In this document: piece after piece, positions 1-8,409 of the stretch | Layout of the letters: each line of letters begins with the position of its first letter | How positions within the stretch are numbered: position 1 is the stretch's first letter | Assembly (NCBI GenBank): GCA_004557735.1 | Contig: SFFV01000001.1 | Coordinates: forward strand, 128,262 to 192,261 | DNA: 64,000 bases | Origin: Clostridiales bacterium | Lineage (GTDB): Bacteria; Bacillota; Clostridia; Oscillospirales; Oscillospiraceae | Reading direction: 5' to 3' | Made by a program: the position numbers and the translations under genes | The notes under the pieces: generated by a model | Database searches by the model: none | The model's input: only the letters and a program-made list of their open reading frames with translations | What the model was told of the DNA's origin: nothing

Positions 1-819
1 CGTGCAGTAGTGCGCGAGCGTGGCGACGCTCGTAACGTTCATCACGACGCTGCCCACGTCGATGGGGAGCTTGCCCTCCGGCATGATCTTGCCGGTCGTA
101 TGGTAAATGAGAACTTTTTCGCCGCCCTGCGGGTACATGCACGGCAGAGCGCGTACTTCAACGTGCTCGTCGTTCGCCGTGGCCGCCTTCATCTTTTCGA
201 TGCAGTCGAGCTTGTTGTCCTCAATGGCGATAATGATCTTCTTGACGTCCAGCCACTTTTCGAGCAGACGGCATCCCTCGACGACCTCGTCGGTGCGGTC
301 GAGCATGGTGCGGTGGTCGCTCGTGATATAGCCCTCGCATTCCGCGCCGTTGATGATGATCTCCTGGATGCGGGAGGTGTCCTTCACATCCAGCTTGACC
401 GCCGTCGGGAACGTCGCGCCGCCGAGACCGACAACGCCGCTGTCGCGCACGGCGTTGATAAAGCTCGCGTAATCGGTGATCTCCGGGGCCTTGACCGTGT
501 CGGCAACAGTCATCTTTCCGTCAGACTCGATCACGACCGCCTGGCAGACCGCACCCATAAACTGCAGCATGGGGACGATCTTCTTGACCGTGCCGGAAAC
601 GCTCGCAAACACCGGGGAAGAAACAAATCCGCCCGGTTCGCCGATCATCTGACCGACATTGACGTGATCGCCGACCGCAACGATGCAGTTGGCGCTCTTG
701 CCGATGTGCATGCTCATCGGAATGGTCACCGTTGCCGGGGGCGGCATTTTGATCGCCTGCATCCCGGCGGTGTTCTTCCGATGGGGGATATGTACACCGT
801 TCAGGTTTTTCCGTGACAT
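1..819 (-). CDS. rnfC: Electron transport complex subunit RnfC (3' end outside window)
   Basis: RnfC is the peripheral Fe-S/flavin subunit of the Rnf complex, which couples ferredoxin:NAD+ electron transfer to ion pumping at the membrane. The 273 visible codons show the N-terminal barrel-like region (MSRKNLNGVHIPHRKN; IPMSMHIG; VGDHVNVGQMIGE) and the NADH/FMN-binding part with GVVGLGGATFPTAVKL and NGAECEGYIT, both hallmarks of RnfC. The C-terminal 4Fe-4S region lies beyond base 1. The ATG at 819 follows an AGGTGGAAAGG ribosome site. Being the first visible gene, it probably leads an rnfCDGEAB operon running out of the window; that operon is inferred. The identification is secure. Confidence 0.95.
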   Translation of the reverse strand, partial: MSRKNLNGVHIPHRKNTAGMQAIKMPPPATVTIPMSMHIGKSANCIVAVGDHVNVGQMIGEPGGFVSSPVFASVSGTVKKIVPMLQFMGAVCQAVVIESDGKMTVADTVKAPEITDYASFINAVRDSGVVGLGGATFPTAVKLDVKDTSRIQEIIINGAECEGYITSDHRTMLDRTDEVVEGCRLLEKWLDVKKIIIAIEDNKLDCIEKMKAATANDEHVEVRALPCMYPQGGEKVLIYHTTGKIMPEGKLPIDVGSVVMNVTSVATLAHYCT

Positions 820-1265
820 CCTTTCCACCTCTTGTTTATATTTCGCTTCTTTGCAAACTCTTTACTGGGCTTTGCGGGCCCATGCGGACGAAGAAAGCCG
901 GTTCAGAGACACTTTCTGCGGAAAATGTTGTGTATTCCACGCGCCATCCGTGTTATATTCCCTTGCGGACGGTGCATTTTCATGTGATGGATAACATTTC
1001 ATTTTTTGGATGTTTTTCCAGTATTTTTCCGCAAATAACCCCGAAAAAACCGGGTTTTTCCGACAAAATAATATAGCACATTCAAAGAATTAAATCCAGT
1101 ACATTTTTATGTTTTTTCTTTTTTTGTTCATTTGCCGGAAAACCGGGAGCGTTTTCTTCTCGCTTTGGTTCATCCGTCTGCGGAGAATCCCCTTGTAATT
1201 GCGGCAGATATTTGTTAATATGGTGAGAGACTCGGATACTTCCGATCAGATGGAGATCAAGAATC
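820..1265. other. 446-bp divergent intergenic region between rnfC and the DRTGG operon
   Basis: This AT-rich spacer separates leftward rnfC from the rightward operon at 1266. The rightward promoter is annotated separately. For rnfC there is an AT-rich TATATTATTTTG-like -10 on the minus strand around 1068-1079 without a convincing -35. A short C/G-A/T hairpin followed by TTTTT lies near 1037-1059. No gene is supported; the open frames here lack ribosome sites and protein character. Confidence 0.5.
1193..1221 (+). promoter_or_regulatory. Sigma-A-type promoter for the DRTGG/hydrogenase-like operon
   Basis: TTGTAA (1193-1198) is followed after exactly 17 bases by TAATAT (1216-1221), 45 bases before the ATG at 1266. 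It is the only good vegetative promoter in the spacer pointing right. Confidence 0.6.
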
Positions 1266-1610
1266 ATGAAAATCAACGAAATGGCAGCCCTTCTTTCCGG
1301 CGAAGCGCGTACCGCCGCGGCCCACGCGGACGCGGACATCAACTCTGCCTATGCCGGCGATATGCTCAGCGACGTGCTTGCGCTCGGCTCCCAGCCGGAC
1401 GTTCTGCTCACCGGGCTTCTCAATCCTCAGGTCATCCGCACCGCGGAAATGCTCGATACGGCGTGCGTCGTATTCCTGCGCGGCAAGGAGCCGGAGGCAT
1501 CGATCCTTGAGCTGGCGGAAAAATGCGGCGTTTGCGTACTTACCTCTCCCCTGGAGATGTATGATGCCTGCGGCATTCTGCATCAGCATGGGGTGACGGG
1601 CGCAAAATGA
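1266..1610 (+). CDS. DRTGG-domain protein
   Basis: This 114-residue protein matches the small DRTGG-domain family (the regulatory domain also found in some phosphotransacetylases and CBS proteins). Family members are often encoded next to [FeFe]-hydrogenase-like genes in Clostridia. Visible features are an N-terminal SGEARTAAAHADADINSAYAGD stretch (the conserved Asp/Gly turn of the fold, residues about 11-32), VLLTGLLNPQVIRTAEMLD, and VCVLTSPLEMYDACGIL at the C terminus. It is the first gene of a four-gene operon and overlaps the next gene by 4 bases (ATGA), so the two are translationally coupled. The ligand is unknown; a sensory role beside the redox protein is an inference. Confidence 0.75.
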   Translation: MKINEMAALLSGEARTAAAHADADINSAYAGDMLSDVLALGSQPDVLLTGLLNPQVIRTAEMLDTACVVFLRGKEPEASILELAEKCGVCVLTSPLEMYDACGILHQHGVTGAK

Positions 1611-2041
1611 GCCCGCTCATCCGTGAGTATGAAGTTCCCGGCAACGATTTTGCGCGCGCCGGAGAAGCCTCCGGGCACATCAAATCCATGCTGAAGGAGC
1701 TTGGCTTTGCTCCCGCCATGATCCGCCGCGTCGCCATCACGACGTACGAGGCGGAAATCAATATGGTCATCCACGCCGGCGGCGGCCATGTGACCGCAAC
1801 GGTCACGCCGGACGCCGTCAAGGTTGTTTTTACAGACCGCGGCCCCGGTATCCCCAATGTCGAGCTCGCCATGCAGGCAGGCTGGTCTACGGCGCCGCAG
1901 AATATCCGGGCGCTCGGCTTCGGCGCCGGCATGGGTCTGCCAAACATCCGCAAATACAGCGATGATTTTGCCATACAGACCGAGGTCGGAAAGGGCACGA
2001 CTCTTTCGATCACGGTGTATGCAGGAAAGGAGTCATCGTGA
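1607..2041 (+). CDS. Anti-sigma-factor-type histidine-kinase-fold ATPase (RsbW/SpoIIAB-like)
   Basis: A single GHKL ATPase domain of 144 residues. The N box is seen as TTYEAEINMVIHAGGG, the G1 box as DRGPGIP (about residues 76-82), and a glycine-rich lid as GFGAGMGLPNIRKYSD. It ends with KGTTLSITVYA, as in the Ser/Thr kinase family that phosphorylates anti-anti-sigma factors. No sensor or receiver domain is present. It overlaps both neighbours by 4 bases (ATGA in, GTGA out), which implies stoichiometric expression with the DRTGG protein and the Fe-S protein. A role in signalling redox state to transcription is plausible but inferred; no sigma or STAS gene lies nearby. Confidence 0.8.
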   Translation: MSPLIREYEVPGNDFARAGEASGHIKSMLKELGFAPAMIRRVAITTYEAEINMVIHAGGGHVTATVTPDAVKVVFTDRGPGIPNVELAMQAGWSTAPQNIRALGFGAGMGLPNIRKYSDDFAIQTEVGKGTTLSITVYAGKESS

Positions 2042-3267
2042 GCACCGGTTACGCTTCGATCTATCTCGAAAACGAAAAATGCGCAGGCTGCACCAAATGT
2101 ATGCAGCGCTGCCCTACGGAGGCGATCCGCATCCGCGGCGGCAAGGCGTCCATATTGCAGGAGCGGTGCGTAGACTGCGGAGAATGCATCCGCGTCTGCC
2201 CGCACCATGCGATGAAGGCGAGGGTGGATTCTCTCTCCGACGTGCTCGGAAAATACAAGTATACGATCGCGCTCCCCGCGCAGGCGCTCTATGGGCAGTT
2301 TCCCGGCGTGCGGACCCGCGCTCCCATTCTTGAAGGACTGCTGCGCATCGGGTTTGACAGCGTATTTGAGGTCGCCGCCGCCGCGGAGGTCATGTCCGCC
2401 GTGACACATTATGAGCTCAACTACGGCAGCATTCCTCACCCGATCATCACGACCGACTGCCCGGTCATTCTGCGCATCGTGCGCATCCGGTTCCCGTCGC
2501 TGCTGCCGCATCTGCTCAACTACCGCTCCCCGATGGAGGTCGCGGCGCGCTGGAGCAAGCGGCTTGCCGTGAAGGAAACGGGTCTTTCGGAAGAGGATAT
2601 CGGCTGCGTATACATCTCCCCCTGCCCCGCCAAATGCGCGGGCGCCAAGGCCGCGCTCGGCACAGCCCGTCCGGCGATCACCGGCGTCGTGTCCATTGCC
2701 GAGGTCGCGCCCCGTCTCACCGCCGTAATAGGCGATATTGACGATCATGAGCGCTACGCTCAGGCGGGCGCCGCGGGCGTCGGCTGGGCGATCTCCGGCG
2801 GGCAGTCGTCCGCCGCGGGCGAGCCGAACCATCTCGCCGCCTCCGGCATCGAAAACATCATCGGCATTCTTGAGGCCCTGGAGGACGGCAAGCTTTCCAA
2901 TGTCGATCTTATCGAGCTCAGCGCCTGTTATCCCGGCTGCGTCGGCGGCGCGCTGGCGGTGGAAAACCCGTTCATTGCGAAAGCCCGCCTTCAGCAGATG
3001 ATGATGGGCTTTGCCCCTCCCCTGCCCCCCAACGACTGCCCCCGCGAGGATATGCGCTGGGAAAAGACCCCTACGGCAAGCTCCGCGCTCCGGCTGGACA
3101 AGGACGTGTCCGTTGCAATGGAAAAAATGGAGCAGATCCGCCGCATCACCGAGTCGCTGCCGGGCATAGACTGCGGCGCGTGCGGTTCTCCCTCCTGCCG
3201 GGCGTTCGCCGAGGACATCGTCGCCGGACGGGCCGAGGCGGGCATGTGCGTATTTCCCGAAAATTGA
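2038..3267 (+). CDS. [FeFe]-hydrogenase-like sensory Fe-S protein
   Basis: A 409-residue protein with three parts. Residues 15-55 hold two ferredoxin 4Fe-4S motifs (CAGCTKCMQRCP and CVDCGECIRVCP). Residues about 75-340 form a hydrogenase large-subunit-like domain. Residues about 375-405 form a FeS (PF04060) domain, CGACGSPSC with a later Cys. In the H-cluster loops, TSCCP is replaced by TTDCP, MPCxxK by SPCPAK, and ExMxCxxGC by ELSACYPGC. The four cysteines that ligate the cluster in true hydrogenases are therefore kept, while the proton-relay Cys is Asp. It is short and lacks the usual GGGQP tail of loop 3. The GTG start overlaps the upstream stop. I infer a sensor or regulatory hydrogenase relative rather than a bulk H2 enzyme. 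Confidence 0.75.
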   Translation: MSTGYASIYLENEKCAGCTKCMQRCPTEAIRIRGGKASILQERCVDCGECIRVCPHHAMKARVDSLSDVLGKYKYTIALPAQALYGQFPGVRTRAPILEGLLRIGFDSVFEVAAAAEVMSAVTHYELNYGSIPHPIITTDCPVILRIVRIRFPSLLPHLLNYRSPMEVAARWSKRLAVKETGLSEEDIGCVYISPCPAKCAGAKAALGTARPAITGVVSIAEVAPRLTAVIGDIDDHERYAQAGAAGVGWAISGGQSSAAGEPNHLAASGIENIIGILEALEDGKLSNVDLIELSACYPGCVGGALAVENPFIAKARLQQMMMGFAPPLPPNDCPREDMRWEKTPTASSALRLDKDVSVAMEKMEQIRRITESLPGIDCGACGSPSCRAFAEDIVAGRAEAGMCVFPEN

Positions 3268-3336
3268 AGCATCGCAAAGCCTCTCCCTTTGAATATTACG
3301 GCGAGCGGATATCCGCCGCCTTCAGGTGGTAACGAC

Positions 3337-4023
3337 ATGATCCTTACAGACCTTCACATTCACTCCTGTCTCTCTCCGTGCGCGGACGATACCATGACGC
3401 CGGCGGCGATCGTTAAAGCTGCCAGGAACGCGGGGCTGGAGCTGATTGCCATCACGGATCACAACTCCGCGCGCAACTGTCCCGCCGTGGCTGCCGAAGC
3501 GGAAAAGGCCGGCATCGGCTTTATCCCCGGCATCGAGGTCACGACCTCCGAGGAGATCCACTGCGTCTGCCTTCTGCCCGATCTCGGCAAGGCGGCGGCG
3601 TTCTCCCGCTGGCTCGACACGCTGCGCCCCGGCATCGCCAACCGTCCGAATGTATTCGGACGCCAGACCGTGATCGGCTCGCGCGGAAGCCGGACGGAGG
3701 AGCGCGAACTGCTGTTCATGGCGCGGCGCATTTCCGTCAACGAGCTGAGCCGCGCCGTGCGGCAGTATTCGGGCCTGATCTGGCCCGCGCATGTGGACAA
3801 GCCGTCCAACTCGCTCTATTCCATTCTCGGCTGCTGGCCGGAGGATCTGGACATGGACGCCGTGGAGCTCTATTACGACGCGGAGCCCGCGGGCATTCCG
3901 GAATCCGTTTGCCGGCTGCGCTGTTCGGATGCGCACCGGCTCTGGGACATCAAGGGCGGATACCCCCTCCCGCTTGAGAGCGCCGACTTTTCCGGATTGA
4001 AAAAATATCTGCGGGGCGAATAA
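3337..4023 (+). CDS. PHP-domain phosphoesterase
   Basis: A metal-dependent PHP (polymerase and histidinol phosphatase) hydrolase of 228 residues. Motif I is HIHSCLSPC (residues 7-15), motif II is AITDHNSA, and GIEVTTSEEIH contributes the next metal ligands. WPAHVDKPSNS and SDAHRLWD complete the set. I chose the ATG at 3337 because AGGTGG sits 7 bases upstream; an in-frame TTG at 3289 has no ribosome site and adds a non-conserved 16-residue tail. It follows the Fe-S protein by 69 bases and a hairpin ends the unit after it. The substrate is unknown; nucleotide or phosphorylated-metabolite hydrolysis is typical of the family. Confidence 0.8.
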   Translation: MILTDLHIHSCLSPCADDTMTPAAIVKAARNAGLELIAITDHNSARNCPAVAAEAEKAGIGFIPGIEVTTSEEIHCVCLLPDLGKAAAFSRWLDTLRPGIANRPNVFGRQTVIGSRGSRTEERELLFMARRISVNELSRAVRQYSGLIWPAHVDKPSNSLYSILGCWPEDLDMDAVELYYDAEPAGIPESVCRLRCSDAHRLWDIKGGYPLPLESADFSGLKKYLRGE

Positions 4024-4034
4024 AAGAACATAAC

Positions 4035-4063
4035 GCGCGGCAGGTTTTCAGGACCTGCCGCGC
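4035..4063 (+). terminator. Hairpin ending the DRTGG-PHP operon
   Basis: An 11-bp perfect stem (GCGCGGCAGGT at 4035-4045 with its complement at 4053-4063) with a 7-base loop, 12 bases after the PHP stop codon. The following T-tract is poor (CTTATGCCGTTTG), so termination may be partial. Confidence 0.6.
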
Positions 4064-4104
4064 CTTATGCCGTTTGTCTGATAAATGAAAGAGAGAGAAA
4101 TCCG

Positions 4105-5391
4105 ATGGACTCCGAAAAAAACGCGGCAGGAGGCTATAAAAGCCTTTTCCGGCGCCACGCGAATCTTACGGTGCGGTACATGCGCACGTTCGTTTTATGG
4201 GCGGCCGCAGGACTTGTGATCGGCGCGCTCGGCGGGCTGATCGGCACGGCGTTCTGCTATGCCATCCGCGAGGCGACGCAGCTTCGCGGCGCGTACCCGT
4301 GGCTTTTGTATTTTCTGCCGGCCGGCGGCCTGCTGATCGTATGGCTTTACCGGCTGCGCGGCATGCACCCGACGGACACCAACGGCGTGCTGCTCGCCAT
4401 CCATGCGCCGACCTCCGTCCCCGGCTCGACCGCGCCGCTCATTTTCGTCGGAACGACGATCACGCACCTGTTCGGCGGCAGCGCCGGACGCGAGGGCGCG
4501 GCGCTGCAGCTCGGCGGTGTGCTCGGCTATCAGCTGGGAAGGGTGCTCCGGCTCGACGAGAAGGACACACACCTTATCGTCATGTGCGGCATGAGCAGCG
4601 TGTTCTCTGCGCTCTTCGGCTCGCCGCTCACGGCGGCGGTATTTGCGATGGAGGTTGCAAGCGTCGGCATCCTCCACTTTTCCGCCATTTTGCCGTGCCT
4701 TACCGCGTCGCTCACGGCGGCATATCTTGCCAGCGCGCTCGGCGCAGCGGCGGAGACGTTCCCGCTCGGCGCGGCGGTGCCGTTTACGTGGGCGAGCGCC
4801 GGTTCGGTCGCCGCTGTCGCGGCGGCGTGCGCGGTGCTGAGCATCGTCTACTGCATCGCGCTGCGGCAGGGCGGAAAGGCCCTCGGCAAGGGCATCCCAA
4901 ACAGCTATCTGCGCGTATTCCTCGGCGGCAGCGCCGTTGTTCTGCTGTCGCTTGCGCTCGGCACAACGGACTATAACGGCGCGGGTATGGACGTGATCGC
5001 CGCCGCCATGCAGGGTCATGCCCGTCCGGAGGCGTTTGCGCTCAAAATGCTCTTCACCGTGCTCACGATGACGACCGGCTACAAGGGCGGCGAGATCGTC
5101 CCGGCGATGTTCATCGGCGCGACCGCCGGATGCGTGCTCGGCAATCTCTTTGGTCTTGCGCCGGGGCTTGGCGCGGCGGTGGGACTGCTCGGCATGTTCT
5201 GCGGCTCGCTCAACTGCCCGATCAGCGCCATTTTCCTCGGCGTGGAGATGTTCGGCGGGGCAAACATCCAGTATTACGCTATTGCCGCCGCCATCAGCTT
5301 CATGCTCTCGGCCAACTTCGGGCTTTATAAGGAGCAGAAGATCGTCTATTCCAAGATCCGCGCCGAATTTATTAACCGCTATACGGACTGA
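4105..5391 (+). CDS. ClC-family chloride channel/transporter
   Basis: A 428-residue polytopic membrane protein of the ClC family. The signature GGSAGREGAALQLG (residues about 127-140) carries the GxxGxE gating glutamate. FGSPLTAAVFAMEV follows, and later the GYKGGEIVPAMFIGA helix-N segment that lines the anion site, with GMFCGSLNCPISAIFLGVEMF near the end. About ten hydrophobic segments are visible and no cytoplasmic CBS domains, as in short bacterial members. The gating Glu (E in GREG) supports an H+/Cl- exchanger or fluoride exporter rather than an open channel; the exact ion cannot be told from the sequence. It stands alone between two hairpins. Confidence 0.9.
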   Translation: MDSEKNAAGGYKSLFRRHANLTVRYMRTFVLWAAAGLVIGALGGLIGTAFCYAIREATQLRGAYPWLLYFLPAGGLLIVWLYRLRGMHPTDTNGVLLAIHAPTSVPGSTAPLIFVGTTITHLFGGSAGREGAALQLGGVLGYQLGRVLRLDEKDTHLIVMCGMSSVFSALFGSPLTAAVFAMEVASVGILHFSAILPCLTASLTAAYLASALGAAAETFPLGAAVPFTWASAGSVAAVAAACAVLSIVYCIALRQGGKALGKGIPNSYLRVFLGGSAVVLLSLALGTTDYNGAGMDVIAAAMQGHARPEAFALKMLFTVLTMTTGYKGGEIVPAMFIGATAGCVLGNLFGLAPGLGAAVGLLGMFCGSLNCPISAIFLGVEMFGGANIQYYAIAAAISFMLSANFGLYKEQKIVYSKIRAEFINRYTD

Positions 5392-5404
5392 GCTTTATAC
5401 GAAT

Positions 5405-5437
5405 TGCCCGCGGCGGCCGATACCGTCTCCGCGGGCA
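5405..5437 (+). terminator. Rho-independent terminator after the ClC gene
   Basis: A 9-bp stem (TGCCCGCGG 5405-5413 with its complement 5429-5437) is followed by TTTTGTT, 14 bases after the ClC stop codon. Confidence 0.75.
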
Positions 5438-5588
5438 TTTTGTTATTCCGGCATAGACTTCATGCGCAGCATTGCGCACCGCGTTCCCGGGCATAAGCCG
5501 GAGCGCGTGAAGTTTTGCGCCTCCTTTTCGGCTGCCCCGAAGGGGCGGGAAAACGGCGCGTCTTTTTTGCTGTGTTTCAGCACGGAAA

Positions 5589-5616
5589 AACCGGCGCAGC
5601 TTTTGCTGCGCCGGTT
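5589..5616 (-). terminator. Rho-independent terminator for the AcnX/PanE operon
   Basis: A 12-bp perfect stem AACCGGCGCAGC (5589-5600) with a 4-base loop. Read on the minus strand it is followed by a T-run (complement of 5586-5590), 19 bases after the PanE-like stop. Confidence 0.85.
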
Positions 5617-5634
5617 CGATCTTTATATAAAGGG

Positions 5635-6648
5635 TTACAGCAGATCGTCAAAGAAGCGGATATTCTTTTCCTCGAGCGGAAGTTCCCCGGCCTGCTCCTT
5701 TTTCACGATCTCAACGATGCGGTCGTTGATGGGCGTGGGTACGCCGCACCTGCGGCCCCATTCGCACACGACGCCGTTGATCGCGTCGATCTCGCAGGGC
5801 TTGCCCTTTTTGAGATCCTGCAGCATGGACGGCTCGATGGCGCGGTGCTTTTTCATCGCGATCGGCACGAGCAGCTCGGCAATGGCGCGCTTGAAGCCGT
5901 TTTTATAATAGAACAGCTTCGTGATGTCCTTGCCCTGCACGGGCGCGAACGTCGCGCCTGCGGCGCGGCCGACGTCGATGCACTCCTTCATGCAGCGCAC
6001 CGCGACACGCCGCGCGTCCTTCTTCTCGCTCACATCGCCGAACACGCCGCCCACAACGGTGCCGAGACCGGAGAACGTTGCGTTGATGAGAAGTTTCGAC
6101 CAGCGCGCGCCGAGGAGATTATTCTCCATATCCACCGGGCACATTTTCTCCAGCAGAGCGCGCACCTCCGCGAGCTTTTCGTCCGAAACGCCCTGCATGC
6201 CGCCCATGTGGAATGAGAGGCTGTCCGGGGCGCTCGTGAGCACGCACTCGCCGGGGGCGTCCATCGTCGCACCCCATTCGACCACGCAGCCGATCGTGCG
6301 GCTCTCGCCGACGATCTCGGCGATGCCAGGCTCGGGAATGCCGTTCTGGAACGTGACAATCACGCCGTCGGGCGCGAGCAGGGGCTTAAGAAACGTGACG
6401 ACTTCCTTGTTGTGGAGCTGCTTCGTCATGAGGAAAATGACGTCGTAGGGCGCGGTCATCTCCTCCGGCGTGATGGCCGTCACCGGTGTGGAGAAGTCCA
6501 CCGTACCGGTGATGTGCGCGCCCTTTTCGCGCAGCGCGTCCACATGGGCGCGGTTGCGGTTGACGAGCTCCACGGCGATACCGCCGTTTGTCATGTAAGC
6601 GCCGAGCACCGTTCCGAGAGACCCGGCGCCGTAGATCGCGCATTTCAT
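5635..6648 (-). CDS. Ketopantoate reductase-family (PanE/ApbA) oxidoreductase
   Basis: An NAD(P)H-dependent reductase of 337 residues. The Rossmann motif GAGSLGTVLGAYM lies at residues 7-19, FLMTKQLHNKEV is the following family motif, and NGIPEPGIAEI and the catalytic Lys/Asn segment ARWSKLLINATFSGLGTV follow. The conserved C-terminal all-alpha domain includes KPCEIDAINGVVCEWGRRCGVPTPIN. The fold matches 2-dehydropantoate 2-reductase, but it is the third gene of an operon with the two AcnX subunits and overlaps the small subunit by 4 bases (ATGA). It may therefore reduce a product of that dehydratase rather than make pantoate. Activity on ketopantoate cannot be excluded. Confidence 0.85.
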   Translation of the reverse strand: MKCAIYGAGSLGTVLGAYMTNGGIAVELVNRNRAHVDALREKGAHITGTVDFSTPVTAITPEEMTAPYDVIFLMTKQLHNKEVVTFLKPLLAPDGVIVTFQNGIPEPGIAEIVGESRTIGCVVEWGATMDAPGECVLTSAPDSLSFHMGGMQGVSDEKLAEVRALLEKMCPVDMENNLLGARWSKLLINATFSGLGTVVGGVFGDVSEKKDARRVAVRCMKECIDVGRAAGATFAPVQGKDITKLFYYKNGFKRAIAELLVPIAMKKHRAIEPSMLQDLKKGKPCEIDAINGVVCEWGRRCGVPTPINDRIVEIVKKEQAGELPLEEKNIRFFDDLL

Positions 6649-7088
6649 TCGACCGTCACCGTCCCGTCCTCGGCAAGCGTTACGCTCATGCCGGTCTTGA
6701 CGTATTCGAGAAACTCGTCGCCGAGAGAATCGACGACGGGCATATGCGTCTCCGTCCACACGTCGGAGAGGATGGCGCCGGCGGCGGCGAGCGAGTCGAT
6801 GGGCTTGGAGAAGCACATGCACGCGGGCAGCTTGCCGAGAGCGCCGGCGGTGTAGAACACCATGCCGCCGGTCGTGGAGCCGATGGTCTGCGGCAGGCAC
6901 AGCGCCACGCCGATCATGGGCTTTTTGTAGATATCGGGATTGTTTTGATCGCCGCACTTTACGTCCTTGTCGCCGAACATGAGCGCGGACTGGTAGCTTG
7001 CAAGCGTATTGAAGCCGCCGCGGGAAACGAGAGCCTTGGCCGTGACGGTGCCGGGAACGACAACGCGGCCCTTGAACGTTTTTGCCAT
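6645..7088 (-). CDS. Aconitase X small (swivel) subunit, DUF126
   Basis: The 147-residue swivel domain of the aconitase-X superfamily, which in other organisms forms cis-3-hydroxy-L-proline dehydratase or mevalonate-5-phosphate dehydratase. Typical motifs are RVVVPGTVTAKALVSRGGFN near the N terminus, IGVALCLPQTIGSTTGG with the phosphate/substrate loop (residues about 58-75), and FSKPIDSLAAAG. It follows the large subunit by 1 base and overlaps the reductase. In many bacteria the two domains are fused; here they are separate genes as in archaea. Confidence 0.88.
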   Translation of the reverse strand: MAKTFKGRVVVPGTVTAKALVSRGGFNTLASYQSALMFGDKDVKCGDQNNPDIYKKPMIGVALCLPQTIGSTTGGMVFYTAGALGKLPACMCFSKPIDSLAAAGAILSDVWTETHMPVVDSLGDEFLEYVKTGMSVTLAEDGTVTVE

Positions 7089-7089
7089 G

Positions 7090-8367
7090 TTATTTGTTCT
7101 CCTTTCCGGTGATGACGCCGACGATTTCGTCCTCGGAATAGAATTTTGCCGAGGTATAGGTGCGCAGCTTGTTCGAGCAGGTGATGACCGGCATGGACTT
7201 GGAGAGCGGGTTGTTCATGTACATCAGCGGGCAGATATAACTCAGGATCGCGCCCGTCTTCTTCAGCCGGAAGGCATAGGGTCCCTTGTTGAACTCCTCG
7301 AGCACCGGCGGCGCGGTGGTGAGCACCGTGGGCACGGCGAGCCTATCGCGGCCCGACGCCCTGAGTCCTTCCTCGAGCTTCTTCGTCCAGTCGATGAGCT
7401 GATCCATCGTGAGATGCGGGCAGCCGATGAAGGCGAGCTTCGGCTTCGCGTTCGGGTTTTTCCAGATGACGGGATAAGACGCCTTTACACGCTCGAGCTC
7501 GGCGTCGTCCACCACATATACCTGCGCGCCGGGGGCGATGAGCGCGTCGCCCTGCTCCACGGCTTCGGGCGTCAGATGCTCGATATGGTAGAGGCCGACC
7601 GCGCCGTTTGAGGCGGTCGCCGCGCCGAAGTCCTTGAGATACGCCTTGGCGTCCTTATCAAGCTCCGTGCCGAGCCATGCATCGAGACCGCGGATGTACG
7701 GCACATCCTCCATGACCTTCATGCCGATGGCGCTGCCGAGAAGCTGCGCCTCGGGCTTCTTCGTCGTTTTGACCTCAACGACCCAGGTGGCTTTGCGGCC
7801 CTCGTCCGTCAGCAGGCCGAAGTACGGCACATAGCCGATCATCGAGCCCATCACGTCGATGATGCCGGAGTTTCGGTTGCAACGCGCGCCGAGAACGCTG
7901 TTGGCGTAAACGACGGCGGAGGACTCCGCCCAGGAGAGGACCTCGCCCTTTTCGGGAATGTTTCCGACTTCGTCAAAGTAGCAGGCGCAGGTGAAGTCCT
8001 TCCCGTCCTTCATGCCCATGCGGCGGAGCTGCTCTTCGTAGCGCGGCTGGAGCTTATACATGAACTGCTTGAACACGAGATCCTGTAAAAGATTCGAGGG
8101 AACGTTCGGATCGAGCGGCAGCGGGTCCGCGGTGAACTTCTGCTGAAACTCCGCGCCGGAGGCAAGAAGCTGGTCGTACAGATCGTACACCGGCTTCATC
8201 GTGTTGATGCCGAAGCTGATGACGGTATGGCCATACTTACTTGTGACAGGCACGAGCTTTTCCGCGCCGAATGCATCGCCGTACATGACAAGCGTTTTCA
8301 TCACCTTGGCAAGCACTTCGCCCTTTTCACCGTTCAGAATTGCCTGTTGTTCCGGGGTCAGATTCAT
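7090..8367 (-). CDS. Aconitase X catalytic subunit, DUF521
   Basis: A large catalytic subunit of 425 residues. It begins MNLTPEQQAILNGEKGEV, the standard AcnX opening, and contains VPVTSKYGHTVISFGIN. Cys-bearing CYFDEVGNIP and SVLGARCNRNSGIIDVMGSMIG match the Fe-S and substrate region, and PKLAFIGCPHLTMDQL supplies another conserved Cys. The ATG at 8367 has AAGGAG 8 bases upstream and is preferred to an upstream in-frame ATG at 8403 that lies inside the leader. The host has the DXP pathway (dxr, ispG), so mevalonate phosphate is an unlikely substrate; a hydroxyproline or other hydroxy-acid dehydration is more likely. That is inference. Confidence 0.88.
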   Translation of the reverse strand: MNLTPEQQAILNGEKGEVLAKVMKTLVMYGDAFGAEKLVPVTSKYGHTVISFGINTMKPVYDLYDQLLASGAEFQQKFTADPLPLDPNVPSNLLQDLVFKQFMYKLQPRYEEQLRRMGMKDGKDFTCACYFDEVGNIPEKGEVLSWAESSAVVYANSVLGARCNRNSGIIDVMGSMIGYVPYFGLLTDEGRKATWVVEVKTTKKPEAQLLGSAIGMKVMEDVPYIRGLDAWLGTELDKDAKAYLKDFGAATASNGAVGLYHIEHLTPEAVEQGDALIAPGAQVYVVDDAELERVKASYPVIWKNPNAKPKLAFIGCPHLTMDQLIDWTKKLEEGLRASGRDRLAVPTVLTTAPPVLEEFNKGPYAFRLKKTGAILSYICPLMYMNNPLSKSMPVITCSNKLRTYTSAKFYSEDEIVGVITGKENK

Positions 8368-8409
8368 ATGCTCACACTCCTTGATATGTATTTTTCTCAA
8401 CATATTTTT

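Noticed and set aside
3289..3336. TTG start extending the PHP protein by 16 residues
   Set aside because: No ribosome site precedes it, whereas AGGTGG lies 7 bases before the ATG at 3337.
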